NCBI GenBank assembly: GCA_964019055.1
Contig: OZ025224.1
Span: 5,661,376-5,725,375, forward strand
Length of the DNA: 64,000 nucleotides
Reading direction: 5' to 3'
DNA from: Anthopleura xanthogrammica
Taxonomy: Eukaryota; Cnidaria; Anthozoa; Actiniaria; Actiniidae
Position numbers and translations under genes: made by a program. Below the pieces are notes generated by a model, which ran no database searches, was not told the origin of the DNA, and saw nothing but the letters and a program-made list of their open reading frames with translations. Shown in pieces: positions 38,756 through 49,224 of this stretch (its first letter is position 1; each line of letters opens with the position of its first letter).

Positions 38756-39562
38756 TTTTTTTTTGACTGGGTAAACTTGGACGAAAGTTATTGGCGTGAG
38801 ACATATTTATTGGGGAAATTTGAAATACTTATTGATATCTAACTTAGTTTGTTGTTACTAATTTTAGATGTCTTTAACTGTGCTGGAAGACCCAATGGTA
38901 ACTATCCTGACCCAAACAACTGCTATAGATACATCGCATGCTCCAATGGCCGCACCTATCGAATGCCCTGCCCTGCAGGTCTAGTTTGGAATGATATCCC
39001 AAAGAGATGTGATTGGAAGCGTAATGTTCCTCCACCTTGCGGCACGAAATTGGATGTCACAACATCTGCACCATGTGAGCATAAACGTAATTTTGCATAT
39101 CACACGTTTAGAGATTTCAATACAGGAGAAAAGGATACAAGACACATGTTTTAATTTTATAAGATAACATAATGTGGTCTTGAATTTGTTTTGGATATGT
39201 CATAAGTTTTTGTAGCTATTCATGACATGTTTTGAAAATCGGTGGAACAGGCTGATGTTTGTTTACTTGTTAGTTATTGATAACAATTAAAATTTTTGTA
39301 CTGCGTCTTCTTAGAGGCAACTCCCTTTCTCTGTTATCAAGCCGTTTGTAACTGGACGATGTATCTTTGATATTGTAACTTATTGAATCCAATTGAAGAT
39401 TCATTTGCCACAAGTCAGGATCATGTTAATTAAAGTGAATTTCTTCTCGTTTTAGGCTATAATGATATCCTAACAAGTAAATGCTGTGATGTAATAAAAG
39501 CCAGAAATGACTGCGGAGGCGTCATTGGACTCTACTGCAGAAAGACATGCAATAGATGCTGA
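28087..39562 (+). CDS. Gene C: 22 chitin-binding domains + ShKT-like C-terminus
   Basis: Exons: 28087-28159; 29502-29726; 30030-30260; 30361-30588; 30756-30977; 31305-31532; 31836-32066; 32167-32394; 32562-32783; 33114-33341; 33645-33875; 33976-34203; 34371-34592; 34920-35147; 35451-35681; 35782-36009; 36177-36398; 36727-36954; 37258-37488; 37589-37816; 37984-38205; 38476-38703; 38868-39074; 39456-39562. They total 5157 nt (1718 aa), all introns phase 1. Signal peptide (MLRVCGILIFGVFLH), then 22 single-exon CBM14 domains with six cysteines each and Thr/Pro/Ser linkers, then a seven-cysteine ShKT-like end whose first Cys codon is split by the last intron. Paralogue of gene B with the same exon order but four full a-b-c-d cassettes. 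AATAAA at 40011. Exon 2 has a TTAGCAG double acceptor, so its first residue may vary. Role inferred: large secreted chitin cross-linker. Confidence 0.86.
30030..38205 (+). repeat. Gene C four-exon cassette array (about 1806 bp, 4.75 copies)
   Basis: Cassette a-b-c-d starts at 30030, 31836, 33645, 35451 and 37258 (spacing 1806, 1809, 1806, 1807 bp); the last copy has a, b, c only. Exons and introns look nearly identical. Visible differences are a poly-A length change before exon d, a PDP to PDS change in exon a of copies 3-5, an A to G before exon b of copy 4, and single bases in exon c of copies 4-5. Confidence 0.92.
38476..39074 (+). repeat. Gene C e-type exon pair
   Basis: Two tandem exons (38476-38703 and 38868-39074) match the e-type exons of gene B, including the (CT)n(TA)n tract in the intron between them (38719-38760). 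The second has YRYIAC instead of YGYIAC. Confidence 0.85.
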
Positions 39563-39635
39563 CCATCAACAAACTAACTGATCCACTTCATTAGATTGAA
39601 TCTAACCGTTAGACTACTAGGCAAAACTGTTATAA

Positions 39636-39770
39636 TAGACCCCTTTCACATGACGTCAAAGCAGTTCAATTTGGAGGACAAAACAAAAGAATTTCGATCC
39701 CTTGAGAATTTGGATCTATTGTTTTGTCTTCCAGATTAAACTGCATTCCGACGTGCTGCAAGAGGTCTAT
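39636..39770. mobile_element. Palindromic MITE, TAGACCCCTT family
   Basis: TAGACCCCTT...CAGTTCAATTTGGAGGAC is mirrored by GTCTTCCAGATTAAACTG...AGAGGTCTA. Same family as 50281-50413. It interrupts the 3' UTR of gene C relative to gene B. Confidence 0.7.
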
Positions 39771-39782
39771 ATTTAACTGACT

Positions 39783-39931
39783 AATAGACCCTCTTAATAA
39801 ATCCTACAATGCTATTTTTTCCGCGTTTGACGTCAACTTTATTTTTTTCAATTTCATTCAAATTTCAAAAGAATAAATTTGACGTCAAACGCGGAAAATA
39901 AAGCATTGTAGGATTTATTAAAAGGGTCTAT
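39783..39931. mobile_element. Palindromic MITE, second TAGACCCTCTT family
   Basis: TAGACCCTCTTAATAAATCC / CCGCGTTTGACGTCAA is mirrored by TTGACGTCAAACGCGG / GGATTTATTAAAAGGGTCTA. Arms are about 55 bp. It lies 13 bp after the previous element. Confidence 0.7.
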
Positions 39932-40010
39932 GCCCTTACGGTAATACCTGATTAGAAATTTTAGTCTGATATTTGCCATAAAATATCTTAAATACTTACT
40001 TTTACATTTA

Positions 40011-40016
40011 AATAAA
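40011..40016 (+). terminator. AATAAA poly(A) signal, gene C candidate
   Basis: AATAAA lies about 450 bp after the gene C stop, in sequence (GATTAGAAATTTTAGTCTG and following) that is homologous to the gene B 3' region. Confidence 0.5.
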
Positions 40017-40019
40017 CAC

Positions 40020-42380
40020 AACAGTTTTTTGTATACGCTTTCTTTGTTTCCTTTAACTACGAATTTACCTTTACGTTTTCCGGATCACCCTATACTTGAA
40101 ATATTGTCTTAGCGACATTGTAGAGTAATAATCATGCATAACCCTTGGTAAACTCTAAAGATTCAAGCGAAGAATAATCTAATAAATTTACATAAAAATG
40201 ATTGAAATACAAATCCATTATAAGATAATAAAGTAACTTAGATAAGTAGAACTATGTTGCTAGTTAAAGTGCACCTAACCCCTATCTGACTTCCAATTTC
40301 ATATTAAAATTATAATGTTGTGAAGCACTTCTGCGAAGAAAAAAAATCGAATTGCGAACCATTTTTTTTTTTAATTGTGCCCGTCTTTGAAATCACCCAA
40401 GTGGCCACTGGAATCCGGAAAAAAAAATTGGGGGTCCCCACGCATCTAAGATAATTGACGTTAAACACCGATGACGTAAGCATTATTTACCGCGAGGAAA
40501 AAAAATCATATCTCAAACTGTTTTCCATAGATTTCATCAAAAAACTTGATTAAAGTAAGCAACTACTCGTGTTCTTCATATGATATATATGAAATTTTAT
40601 GTATCTTATGAGAAACCATCTTTTTTACCAAATGTTGCCCTCAAAAGTGTAAAATATGGTTCTGAAGGGATGTAAAATCTATATTAAGTTCTCTATAAGT
40701 ACCTCGGTTAAGTAAAGAATGACATTACAGAAATGTTGTTCATCCTGTGCACAATTAAAGCCCGGTCTTAATTACGTGCTTATCATTGTTCTATTCTATT
40801 TATACATGCTACAACTGAAAACGTCAAGACAAAAAAAAAAAAAAAAAAACGGTTAATGCAAGTGAATTCGAAAGAAGAAATAAATAAAAACGTGTATAAA
40901 GTAAAAGTACTAAGTAAAGCAAGGAAACGGAATAACAACAGATCAAAAAGCTAAAAACTAAACTAAACTAGACTAGAAAAGCTGAGATGTTGCATGACGG
41001 TGTCAGAGAGACATTTCATCTGATTTATTTAAAAACTACTCGAGAAATTATTTTCAAAACAAAGACTGAAGGACCGCAGGTTTTGATCAAGAGTGCTTTG
41101 CGTTCTTCGCTCAGCTGGATTTAAGTTCACAAGAAACACGAAAAATGATATAGTCATTGGTTGAAGCCTTATTAAACCTAGATATGGTTGCTATGACACC
41201 TTCAAAACTCATGAATAATTCATAAGCATTTGATCGAATTGGATAGTCTACGTCTACGGCTACGCCTCGTGGTTTTAAACCTGATAACACACTCCTACTC
41301 GTTTATTAAACAGTACTTATAAACATTTTGGTAGAACATCCATGTTTAGTACTACATTTCGATCCATGAATTAAACACAACAAAAAAGGATTACAAAAGA
41401 AGAAAAAGGTTTTGAAAATACGATTAAAGCTGCCGATACAAGCTGCAATTTTTTCTCACTCTGGCAATAGACCTAATCGGCTAACGCGTTGTTATGTACG
41501 TTTCCACCCAATTCAAAACCTCTGGGAATAAGATTCTTTGTCTTTTGTATTTTGATATGACGTGAAAATTTTTCGAACAAAACGTTTTTATTCCCAGGGG
41601 TTTTGAATTGGGTGGAAAAGTACATAGCAACGCGTTAGCCGATTAGGTCTATCCTGTTCAGATTAGCCAAACAGGACGGATTTGATATGACGCTACCACT
41701 CAGGAATGTAACTTACGTGCATATCGTAAAAATGTTGTTATCAGCACTTTGAAAAACTATGTGAGCTGCCACTATCAAGAACGGACCGCAGCGCAATAAA
41801 GAATAAGATTTCTAGAATTTTCTCTGATATTCACAGTAACTCATTTAATCACTGTTATGCAAACACTAAAATGAACCCTGTTACTCCAAAAGGCCAATTT
41901 ACAAGGTACAACTTTTGCTTACAATGTCGCATGCAATCTGCTTACGCCACGCTTACGACAAGAATTGCATCGTGTAAATCAACCCTACAACTGTTGTGTA
42001 CGACAAGAATAAAGTTGTAGCAAGTTGTAGGGTTGAATTTTTTTCTTTGATAAAAGCCTGGGTTGTTTTGAAGTTACAATTCGCTCTTGCGTTAAAAAGC
42101 AATTGTAATGACAAATTACAATTAATCCTTAATTACATTCTTCGTCTAGTAATCACTTCGTTACAGTAGTGATTTATCAATCTTTACCACTTTTAAACCT
42201 TAAATGGAATAACGGGAAGTTGTTGGAGCTAATTTTAACAAGTCGGGAACATTTTTTATAACACTGTTTAGTAAGCAAAAGGGAAGTAAGTTAAACCATG
42301 CAAGAATGTCGTCATTCTAACCAATATTAACCAATCAAGGATCAAGAAATATTCTTAGAAACAGATTCTTTTACGTAATA
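40020..42380. other. Intergenic between genes C and D, no gene seen
   Basis: AT-rich; contains a poly-A run at about 40832-40850 and the palindromic element at 41467. No open frame with recognisable domains. Confidence 0.65.
41467..41652. mobile_element. Palindromic MITE, ATAGACCTAATCGG family
   Basis: ATAGACCTAATCGGCTAACG, then CCACCCAATTCAAAACC, is mirrored by GGTTTTGAATTGGGTGG and CGTTAGCCGATTAGGTCTAT. Arms are about 70 bp around an AT-rich centre. Confidence 0.75.
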
Positions 42381-42389
42381 GTTTGTGGA

Positions 42390-42396
42390 TATAAAA
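42390..42396 (+). promoter_or_regulatory. TATA box, gene D
   Basis: TATAAAA lies 97 bp upstream of the gene D start codon, a spacing close to that of genes B and C. The surrounding sequence is not shared with B or C. Confidence 0.5.
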
Positions 42397-42492
42397 CACG
42401 AAGTCTGTTTAGTTTGAGCATTTATTTACAAGAAAAAAATTTCTGAAGGGTTTCCATCCTTTAAGTCGAGCAAGCTGGAGGCATTCTTCAAG

Positions 42493-45400
42493 ATGTTTAG
42501 AGTACAGTTTGTCATGGTGATTGTGCTATGGCTTAACATCATTCAGGCAATTCCATTTAAAAGTAATTATACCACGATACTTTATATTATGCTAAAAAAA
42601 CTGCAAGTTTTAATTAATGAAATATTGTATAAAGGAATGCGTAAAAGCATCTGGGAAGAAGGCTGACAAATGCTTTATCAATTTTTTCGTGATGTAAGCT
42701 CCAACACCAAAATGTTTATGACATTATTCGGGGTTCTTCCACCAGTGTAGCCGAAACGTACAGCTGTTATCAGTATTTCTACGCCTGAAAACCGCGTAAA
42801 AACTTTACTATGTCATGTATATCGCAAAAGAAAACCTCAAAAGTAGGTACTAGAGAATGGAAACCTGCTAAAAAGTCGTATTTCATGGAAAGGATTTCTA
42901 TGTTTCAAGAAATCTTTCGACCAGTCATTTGGAGATTCATCTCAAGAGCAAAGCTCGATAATGCTGGCTTCTTCCTGCCAAGCTTGTTGTAAAATTGAGG
43001 GTTTTCCGTTTCAGCATTTTAACTTTTTCAATTCACTCATAATTCTCTCTTATTACTTTAGTATTTATATATTTTTCTTTTTCAGATGAAATTTTTTGCT
43101 CTGAAAAACCCGATGGAAACTACCCAGATCCTGATGATTGCTATGGTTACATCTCGTGTTCTAATCATTTTACATTCAACATGCCTTGTCCAGCAAACCT
43201 GATGTGGAATGACCATGAAAAGCGTTGTGATTGGCCTGTGAATGCTTATCCTAATTGTGGAAGTGTTCTTACTACACCTCAGAGCCAGTCTACAAGTAAA
43301 TAAATAACCTTCGATGTACATTTTAAAGTAAAACTAGTCAAGAAATGTGGAACGACGTTTCGGTGAAACACCGAAACGTCGAACGATGATGAACACCGAA
43401 ACGTCGAACGATGATGAACACCGAAACGTCGAACGATGATGAACACCGAAACGTCGAACGATGATGAACACCGAAACGTCGAACGATGATGAACACCGAA
43501 ACGTCGAACGATGATGAACACCGTAACGTCGAACGATGATGAACACCGAAACGTCGAACGATGATGAACACCGAAACGTCGAACGATGATGAACACCGTA
43601 ACGTCGAACGATGATGAACACCGTAACGTCGAACGATGATGAACACCGAAACGTCGAACGATGATGAACACCGAAACGTCGAACGATGATGAACACCGTA
43701 ACGTCGAACGATGATGAACACCGAAACGGCGAACGATGATGAACACCGAAACGTCGAACGATGAAGAACACCGAAACGTCGAACGATGATGAACACCGAA
43801 ACGTCGAACGATGATGAACACCGAAACGTCGAACGATGATGAACACGTCATTCCACATTTCGTGACTAGTTTTACTATAAAAATAAATAACCGACCCTGT
43901 ATATTTTTGTTTTTTTAATTCTTACTAGAATTAAGCCAGGTTCTACAGGAACAATCTCGCGAAAAATATATTTCATAGAGTTTAATTGATTGCCTTTTAT
44001 TCTGAAGGTTCTAGAACTCCTTCTACTACACCATCAAGTCCCACTACAGACACAGGTACGTATACGTTTAAAACTGCTAGTTGTATTTTCTAGTTGTATT
44101 TTCGTTAGATGCTAGTTGTATTTTCTATGCAAATACTTTTTCTCTATTTTCACTAGCAACGTTTTATGACTTTTTTGACAACTTTTTTCTCGACTCCTTT
44201 TGCAGATAATAATGTCACTACAGCTCCCACTACAACATCTCCTACAAATTCTTCAGGTACTAAATGTAGAAAAAAATTACTGAGCTCAGTGAAATCTAAC
44301 GAAAATAAATAAAGTATATAGTTACATTATACCATTTCCTACAGGATGTCAAGTTGGTCAGTCTGTCAGGGACCGATGTGATCAGCTATGTATATGTTCT
44401 TCATCGCGTACTTTGGTCCATTGTACTCGAATACGTAAAGAATTCACCTCAATGACGGCAGATGAGCGCAAGCGATATGTACGTGCTGTTACAAAGGTGT
44501 CAACAGATCCCAGGTGAGCTTTGAAACTACATGGTCATGAGTCTCTTTTTTTAATACATGATATAGTATTCTCTATCATATTTGGATTGCTGGATGGATC
44601 AAAAAATAAACTTAACGGATGAATTTTTTTTTTCTCCAAGTACTTTTTTTTACTTATGAAATAAGAAAATCTTCAGAATAAATTAACGAAGACCTGAACT
44701 GAAAAAAATATAGTTACTAAATGTAGCCAATGACAATAACCAATGCTTTCGTCGCCTGTCACTGCCATTTCAGTTCATTTCAGCGTTCTAAATCAGAACA
44801 CCACTTCTGCTACTTTAGTTAATGCTCCAATAATATAGTGATTTATTATTGTTCGACTTGTTCCTTTTCAGTTTTCAAGGTCAATACAATAAGCTGATCA
44901 CTCTCCATAGAAAGATATTCATTGGCTTCCGCATTCACAGAAGAGAACATTTTCTTCCTTGGCATCGCTGGTATATCCTGCAGTATGAAAACCTTCTTAG
45001 GCGAGTTGACTGTAAAGTTACAGTTCCGTACTGGGATTGGACAGTCGTCTCAGGATCACCTTGGGGAACTACTGAGAGGGATGTTTGGTATTCTGGAAAT
45101 AGTGGTCTAGGAGGAAATGGTGTGAATCCTACGTACTGCGTCAAGGATGGGCCATTCAGAGATGAAATCTGGAAGATTCCGCAATCTCCATTTTTGAATT
45201 CTCGTTGCTTAAAACGAAATTTTACTGGCAACCCGCCCGACATCGTTGCTTTGTCCATTTTACTAAAAACGCCTGCATCAATGTTTCATCAGTTTGAGCT
45301 TACGCTACGCACAACGTTCCACGACACAGTTCATTGTCTGATCAATGGAACCATGTGTAGTTTTGATTCTTCTAGTGCACCAGAGTTCTTCTTCCACCAT

Positions 45401-48400
45401 GCAATGATTGATAAGGTAAATATCTGATATCTATTATTATTCGATTCTATCTACGTCTCGGATTTTAAAGCGAAATTACAGCAAAAAAAAACAACCCAAA
45501 AACGTTGAATACTGATATACTGCATATTGAATAGTGCATTCAAGACCGAAATGCATTTTGGGTCATGTAATATTGTCTAACGTAAAATAAATAATAGTTA
45601 TTATGTAAATTATATATATTGTCAGTAATTGTAAAATAACTCTGAAAGTCCCCATGGGGATGGGTTAATGAAATGTACTGTAATGTGTTGTATTTCTAGT
45701 GCATTCCATCTGAAACAATATACTAGTTAGATATAGAGAGCAAATCGTTGTATATTTACTTTTTATTTCAAATTAATGAGACCCATAATGCCCTTTGGTC
45801 TTGGAATGCAGCATTCAGCATTCAGCATTCAGCATTCAGCATTCAGCATTCAGCATTCAGCATTCAGCATTCAGCATTCAGCATTCAGCATTCAGCATTC
45901 AGCATTCAGCATTCAGCATTCAGCATTCAGCATTCAGCATTCAGCATTCAGCATTCAGCATTCAGCATTCAGCATTCAGCATTCAGCATTCAGCATTCAG
46001 CATTCAGCATTCAGCATTCAGCATTCAGCATTCAGCATTCAGCATTCAGCATTCAGCATTCAGCATTCAGCATTCAGCATTCAGCATTCAGCATTCAGCA
46101 TTCAGCATTCAGCATTCAGCATTCAGCATTCAGCATTCAGCATTCAGCATTCAGCATTCAGCATTCAGCATTCAGCATTCAGCATTCAGCATTCAGTATT
46201 TGACGTTTTTTGAAATAGCTGTATAGTTACGTAGATATTAGAATTGGTATTGGTCCTTCATACACAAGAATCTTTTTCAACTTTTTTTCAACTTCAACTT
46301 CAACTATTATTCACACATGAATATGATACAATAATTACAAAAAGGTAAATCATATATTTACAAAACGAAAAAAAAAAAGAGACAAATAATAATGATAATA
46401 ATATGTAAATGATATAAATGGTGGCTAAAGTATTTCATATCAAATTGTAATTTCTTCAAAGTGATAGTTATAATAATACATGTACATGTACAGCAGTATA
46501 GTTGTCATATTGAATGCCAATCATGTATTCAAAAAAAGGTAATAATGTGCCTTTCCGCGATAGATCTGGACCGACTGGCAGAAGAAAAGCAACGCCCACA
46601 AAGAAGCATATTTTAAGCAATTGAATCAGAGTGTACCTTCCTCCAATGGACTTCGCTCAATCCATTTGCTTGAAAACCAAGCATTACCAGGTGGTGTTCG
46701 GGTCTTGTATGCAGAAATAGACAATCCTTTGATGCGAACGGCGATCAAAAAATTAAGAGGTAGGCAAATTGATCAATTATCAATTACACTATTCAAAATC
46801 ATTAAAAGATCTCAAATGTCGAATAATCGCCTTTGATTTGAGCAAGGAAACCTTATTTATTCAGTGTCTCGCTATTAATTGCATATGGTTCTCATCATAA
46901 TGTTTTTATATATTATCCATAAGATAACTGTTATAAATCTCGCGTTCTCATTGGTCTGGAGCGCGTGCATCATGAGAGCACACCGCAAGCGCGCGCACTT
47001 TCTATTGCATAATTCTTGACAAAATGTATTCTAATTTGTATTCAAAAAAAGAAATTGATTGTTGTGCTGCGTGCAGTCATAAAGCATTTGGGGATTATCA
47101 GAACACTCGAGAAGTGTTGAGAAGCACTCCGCTACGCGTCGTGCCATGCATCAATCATCATTACTTCCCAACATGCCCGCCTCCCCCGAACGTTCATTGA
47201 TTTTGCCTCATTTTCTAGAGTAAAAACTGCTGCTTATTCATTTATCTTAAAAACGTTGTGCTTGACTCAGCTCTTTAATAAATCTTTCAGGTGCAAGTCC
47301 AGAAATCTTGGACCGAATCCCTCGCCGTCGTTTCAGTGGAATTAGTGAGCGGACTATCAAACTATTTCATGTAAGTAACAAAGAGGCTGCAGAAGCGAAA
47401 AGACTTGAGAAGAAATATCAAGTAGATAATGAACACCTCAAACCTGTCGGGAGGAAAGAACCAGTTATGGAAGAGAAGCTTGGATTTAATTATCACATTG
47501 TGAATACGAAAGGTAATAAGTTGTCCTCAACATTTTTCTCCATAATTACTAGGTTATTGTTGGCAACAACGTCATATAGTTGTTATTTTCGAAAAAATGA
47601 ACCAAAGATACGGCGTTCGTTTTTCTTCATGTAATCGATATGAAATACTGCAAGAGATAAAAAAACGAGATATTCCCTTTTGTTGATGACGTCATGTCGA
47701 CACGTGATTGATATATAATTATTTATAGACACATGTCGGTGAAGGATGGATACATATTGTCATATGATCCGTTTTTGACCTTTAGTACTATGACTCACCA
47801 AACGACATACTGAATGTACCGAACGAATCCACATAATATTATGCTTATTGATTTTCTGAACAACATTAACAATAAAAAGCCAGCTGAGATACTCTTGAAA
47901 AGAGCAAGAGGGATAGTATATTTTCAATTCTAAAAAATTTAAATTTTACGATTTAGATATTCATTAACAATTTCAACATTATCTATTTATTTGTAATTCA
48001 TAATATGCTGAATAATTTAATCTCATCTCGTACAGCTATTTCAAAAAAAGGTTGGTAAAGCATGCTGCATGTTGCATCTTGTTTACCAAGTCTGAAACGT
48101 ATATTCATATGTAAATGATGTCAGCACAGAACAAAATTTGCCGAAAAAACCGGCAGACAAAGTTTGGAAAAATACCATATTGTTGTGACCTTTCGCTCAA
48201 TGAATTCAAATTTACCAACCTTTTTTTTGAAAAAGCTGTTTAGAAATGGAAGTCATGTTTAGCAGGGAGCTGGCAGGATAGCGAGGACAGATTTCAACAG
48301 AAATTCATCATAACTAACTAATGTTATGAATTCTTAGATAACTATTGCAAAGAAAAACCAGATGGTAACCATCCAAACCCTAAAACATGTCAAGGATACA

Positions 48401-49224
48401 TCGCGTGCAGTAATCAGTTTACTTATCACATGCCTTGCCCTGCCAATCTGTATTGGAATGATGCTCAGAAAAGATGTGACTGGCCACAACATGCAAATCC
48501 CGGCTGCCAAGGGATGACAACAAGTGCACCATTTACACCGCCAAGTACGTAAAACTAGATGTCAGTGATTGATTAATAGGCCATTTCCAAAACAAACATG
48601 GGACTGGGGACGAGTTTTGAATTTTAATCTAATTACCAAAAACATTTTGTTCATTTTAAAGAGCATCATAAGATCAGTTACTCTAGCAAATTTGAACAGA
48701 TTTGAATGAAATAAACTAGAGTTACAAGCTTTCAAAAGTGTCAAAAATTTACAAAGAATGTATGGTTACATGCAGGGGACAAGCGTCCTCCCTAACTATA
48801 CATTCTTTGTAAATTTTTGACACTTTTCAGGGTTTCTAGCTCTGGTTCATTTGATTCAAATCTGTTCAAATTTGCTAGAGCTACTAATCTAATATCTACT
48901 AATATGATGCTCTTTAAAATAACCCAACGTTTTTGGTAATTAGATTGAAATTCAAAACTGAAAACAAAAATTTCCTGGAAATATATTTTGGTCCATTGCA
49001 CCCTTTCAATAATATATATTCATTTATTTATTTTTTTATTAGGAAATTTCTGTACAGGGAAAATGGACGGTGACTACCCAGATCCCAACAACTGTTATGG
49101 GTTCATAACTTGTTCAAATGGATTGAAGTACAAAAAGTACTGTCCTGCCCGACTCAAGTGGAACGACGTTAAAAAACAATGTGACTGGCCAGCTCAGGCA
49201 AATCCCCCTTGTGCAGGGAATTAG
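42493..49224 (+). CDS. Gene D: secreted chitin-binding tyrosinase
   Basis: Exons: 42493-42562; 43086-43295; 44008-44055; 44206-44256; 44345-44513; 44872-45415; 46564-46759; 47291-47512; 48338-48544; 49043-49224. In frame, 632 aa. Order: signal peptide (MFRVQFVMVIVLWL); CBM14 (about 24-93); Thr/Ser/Pro linker (94-126); tyrosinase core (about 127-430); two CBM14 domains (about 504-632). CuA histidines are H195, H205 and H214 (FLPWHRWY context); CuB are H333, H337 and H358 (FHDTVH and FFFHHAMID). All six ligands are present, so an active type 3 copper enzyme is expected. Known: tyrosinases oxidise phenols to o-quinones, which cross-link proteins. Attached chitin-binding domains would place it on chitin, suggesting sclerotisation. 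Start of exon 3 (GAAG acceptor) is the weakest border. Confidence 0.87.
43327..43876. mobile_element. TIR-bounded element filled with a 25-bp minisatellite
   Basis: Terminal inverted repeats of about 30 bp (GTAAAACTAGTCAAGAAATG at left; GTAAAACTAGTCACGAAATG read inward from right) enclose about 19 copies of a 25-bp unit, ACCGAAACGTCGAACGATGA plus TGAAC. It sits in intron 2 of gene D. Long minus-strand open frames here are repeat artefacts (25-residue period). No spacer diversity, so not a CRISPR. Confidence 0.8.
45766..46225. mobile_element. Short dispersed element expanded by a 7-bp minisatellite
   Basis: The flanks match the element at 1566-1668. Between them GCATTCA is repeated about 55 times without change (45811-46196). 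It is in intron 6 of gene D. All three forward frames stay open with the same heptapeptide repeat, which is an artefact. Confidence 0.85.
48031..48241. mobile_element. MITE-like element in gene D intron 8
   Basis: Inverted ends ACAGCTATTTCAAAAAAAGG / TTGGTAAA and TTTACCAACC / TTTTTTTTGAAAAAGCTGTT bound about 210 bp of noncoding DNA. Confidence 0.6.
48585..48975. mobile_element. Foldback element in gene D intron 9
   Basis: Two arms of about 150-160 bp are inverted copies, for example TAATCTAATTACCAAAAACA against TTTTTGGTAATTAGATTGAA, and TGACACTTTTGAAAGCTTG against its inverted partner near 48820. A 40-bp loop separates them. Confidence 0.75.

Noticed and set aside
14783..38804. Minus-strand and alternate-frame open frames of 60-125 codons repeated through genes B and C
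   Set aside because: They mirror the plus-strand CBM14 exons, which have the conserved cysteines and matching splice sites.
6370..39562. Reading genes A, B and C as venom toxins because of ShKT domains
   Set aside because: ShKT domains also occur in many matrix and enzyme proteins. The dominant feature is repeated chitin binding, so a structural role is likelier.
43365..43856. CRISPR-like regular repeat array
   Set aside because: Units are contiguous with no unique spacers, and the genome is eukaryotic.
43279..43858. Minus-strand frames of 150-190 codons rich in Val-Arg-Arg-Phe-Gly
   Set aside because: Translation of the 25-bp minisatellite inside an intron of gene D.
45748..46226. Three overlapping frames with a heptapeptide repeat
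   Set aside because: Artefact of a 7-bp minisatellite, which gives the same peptide in all frames.
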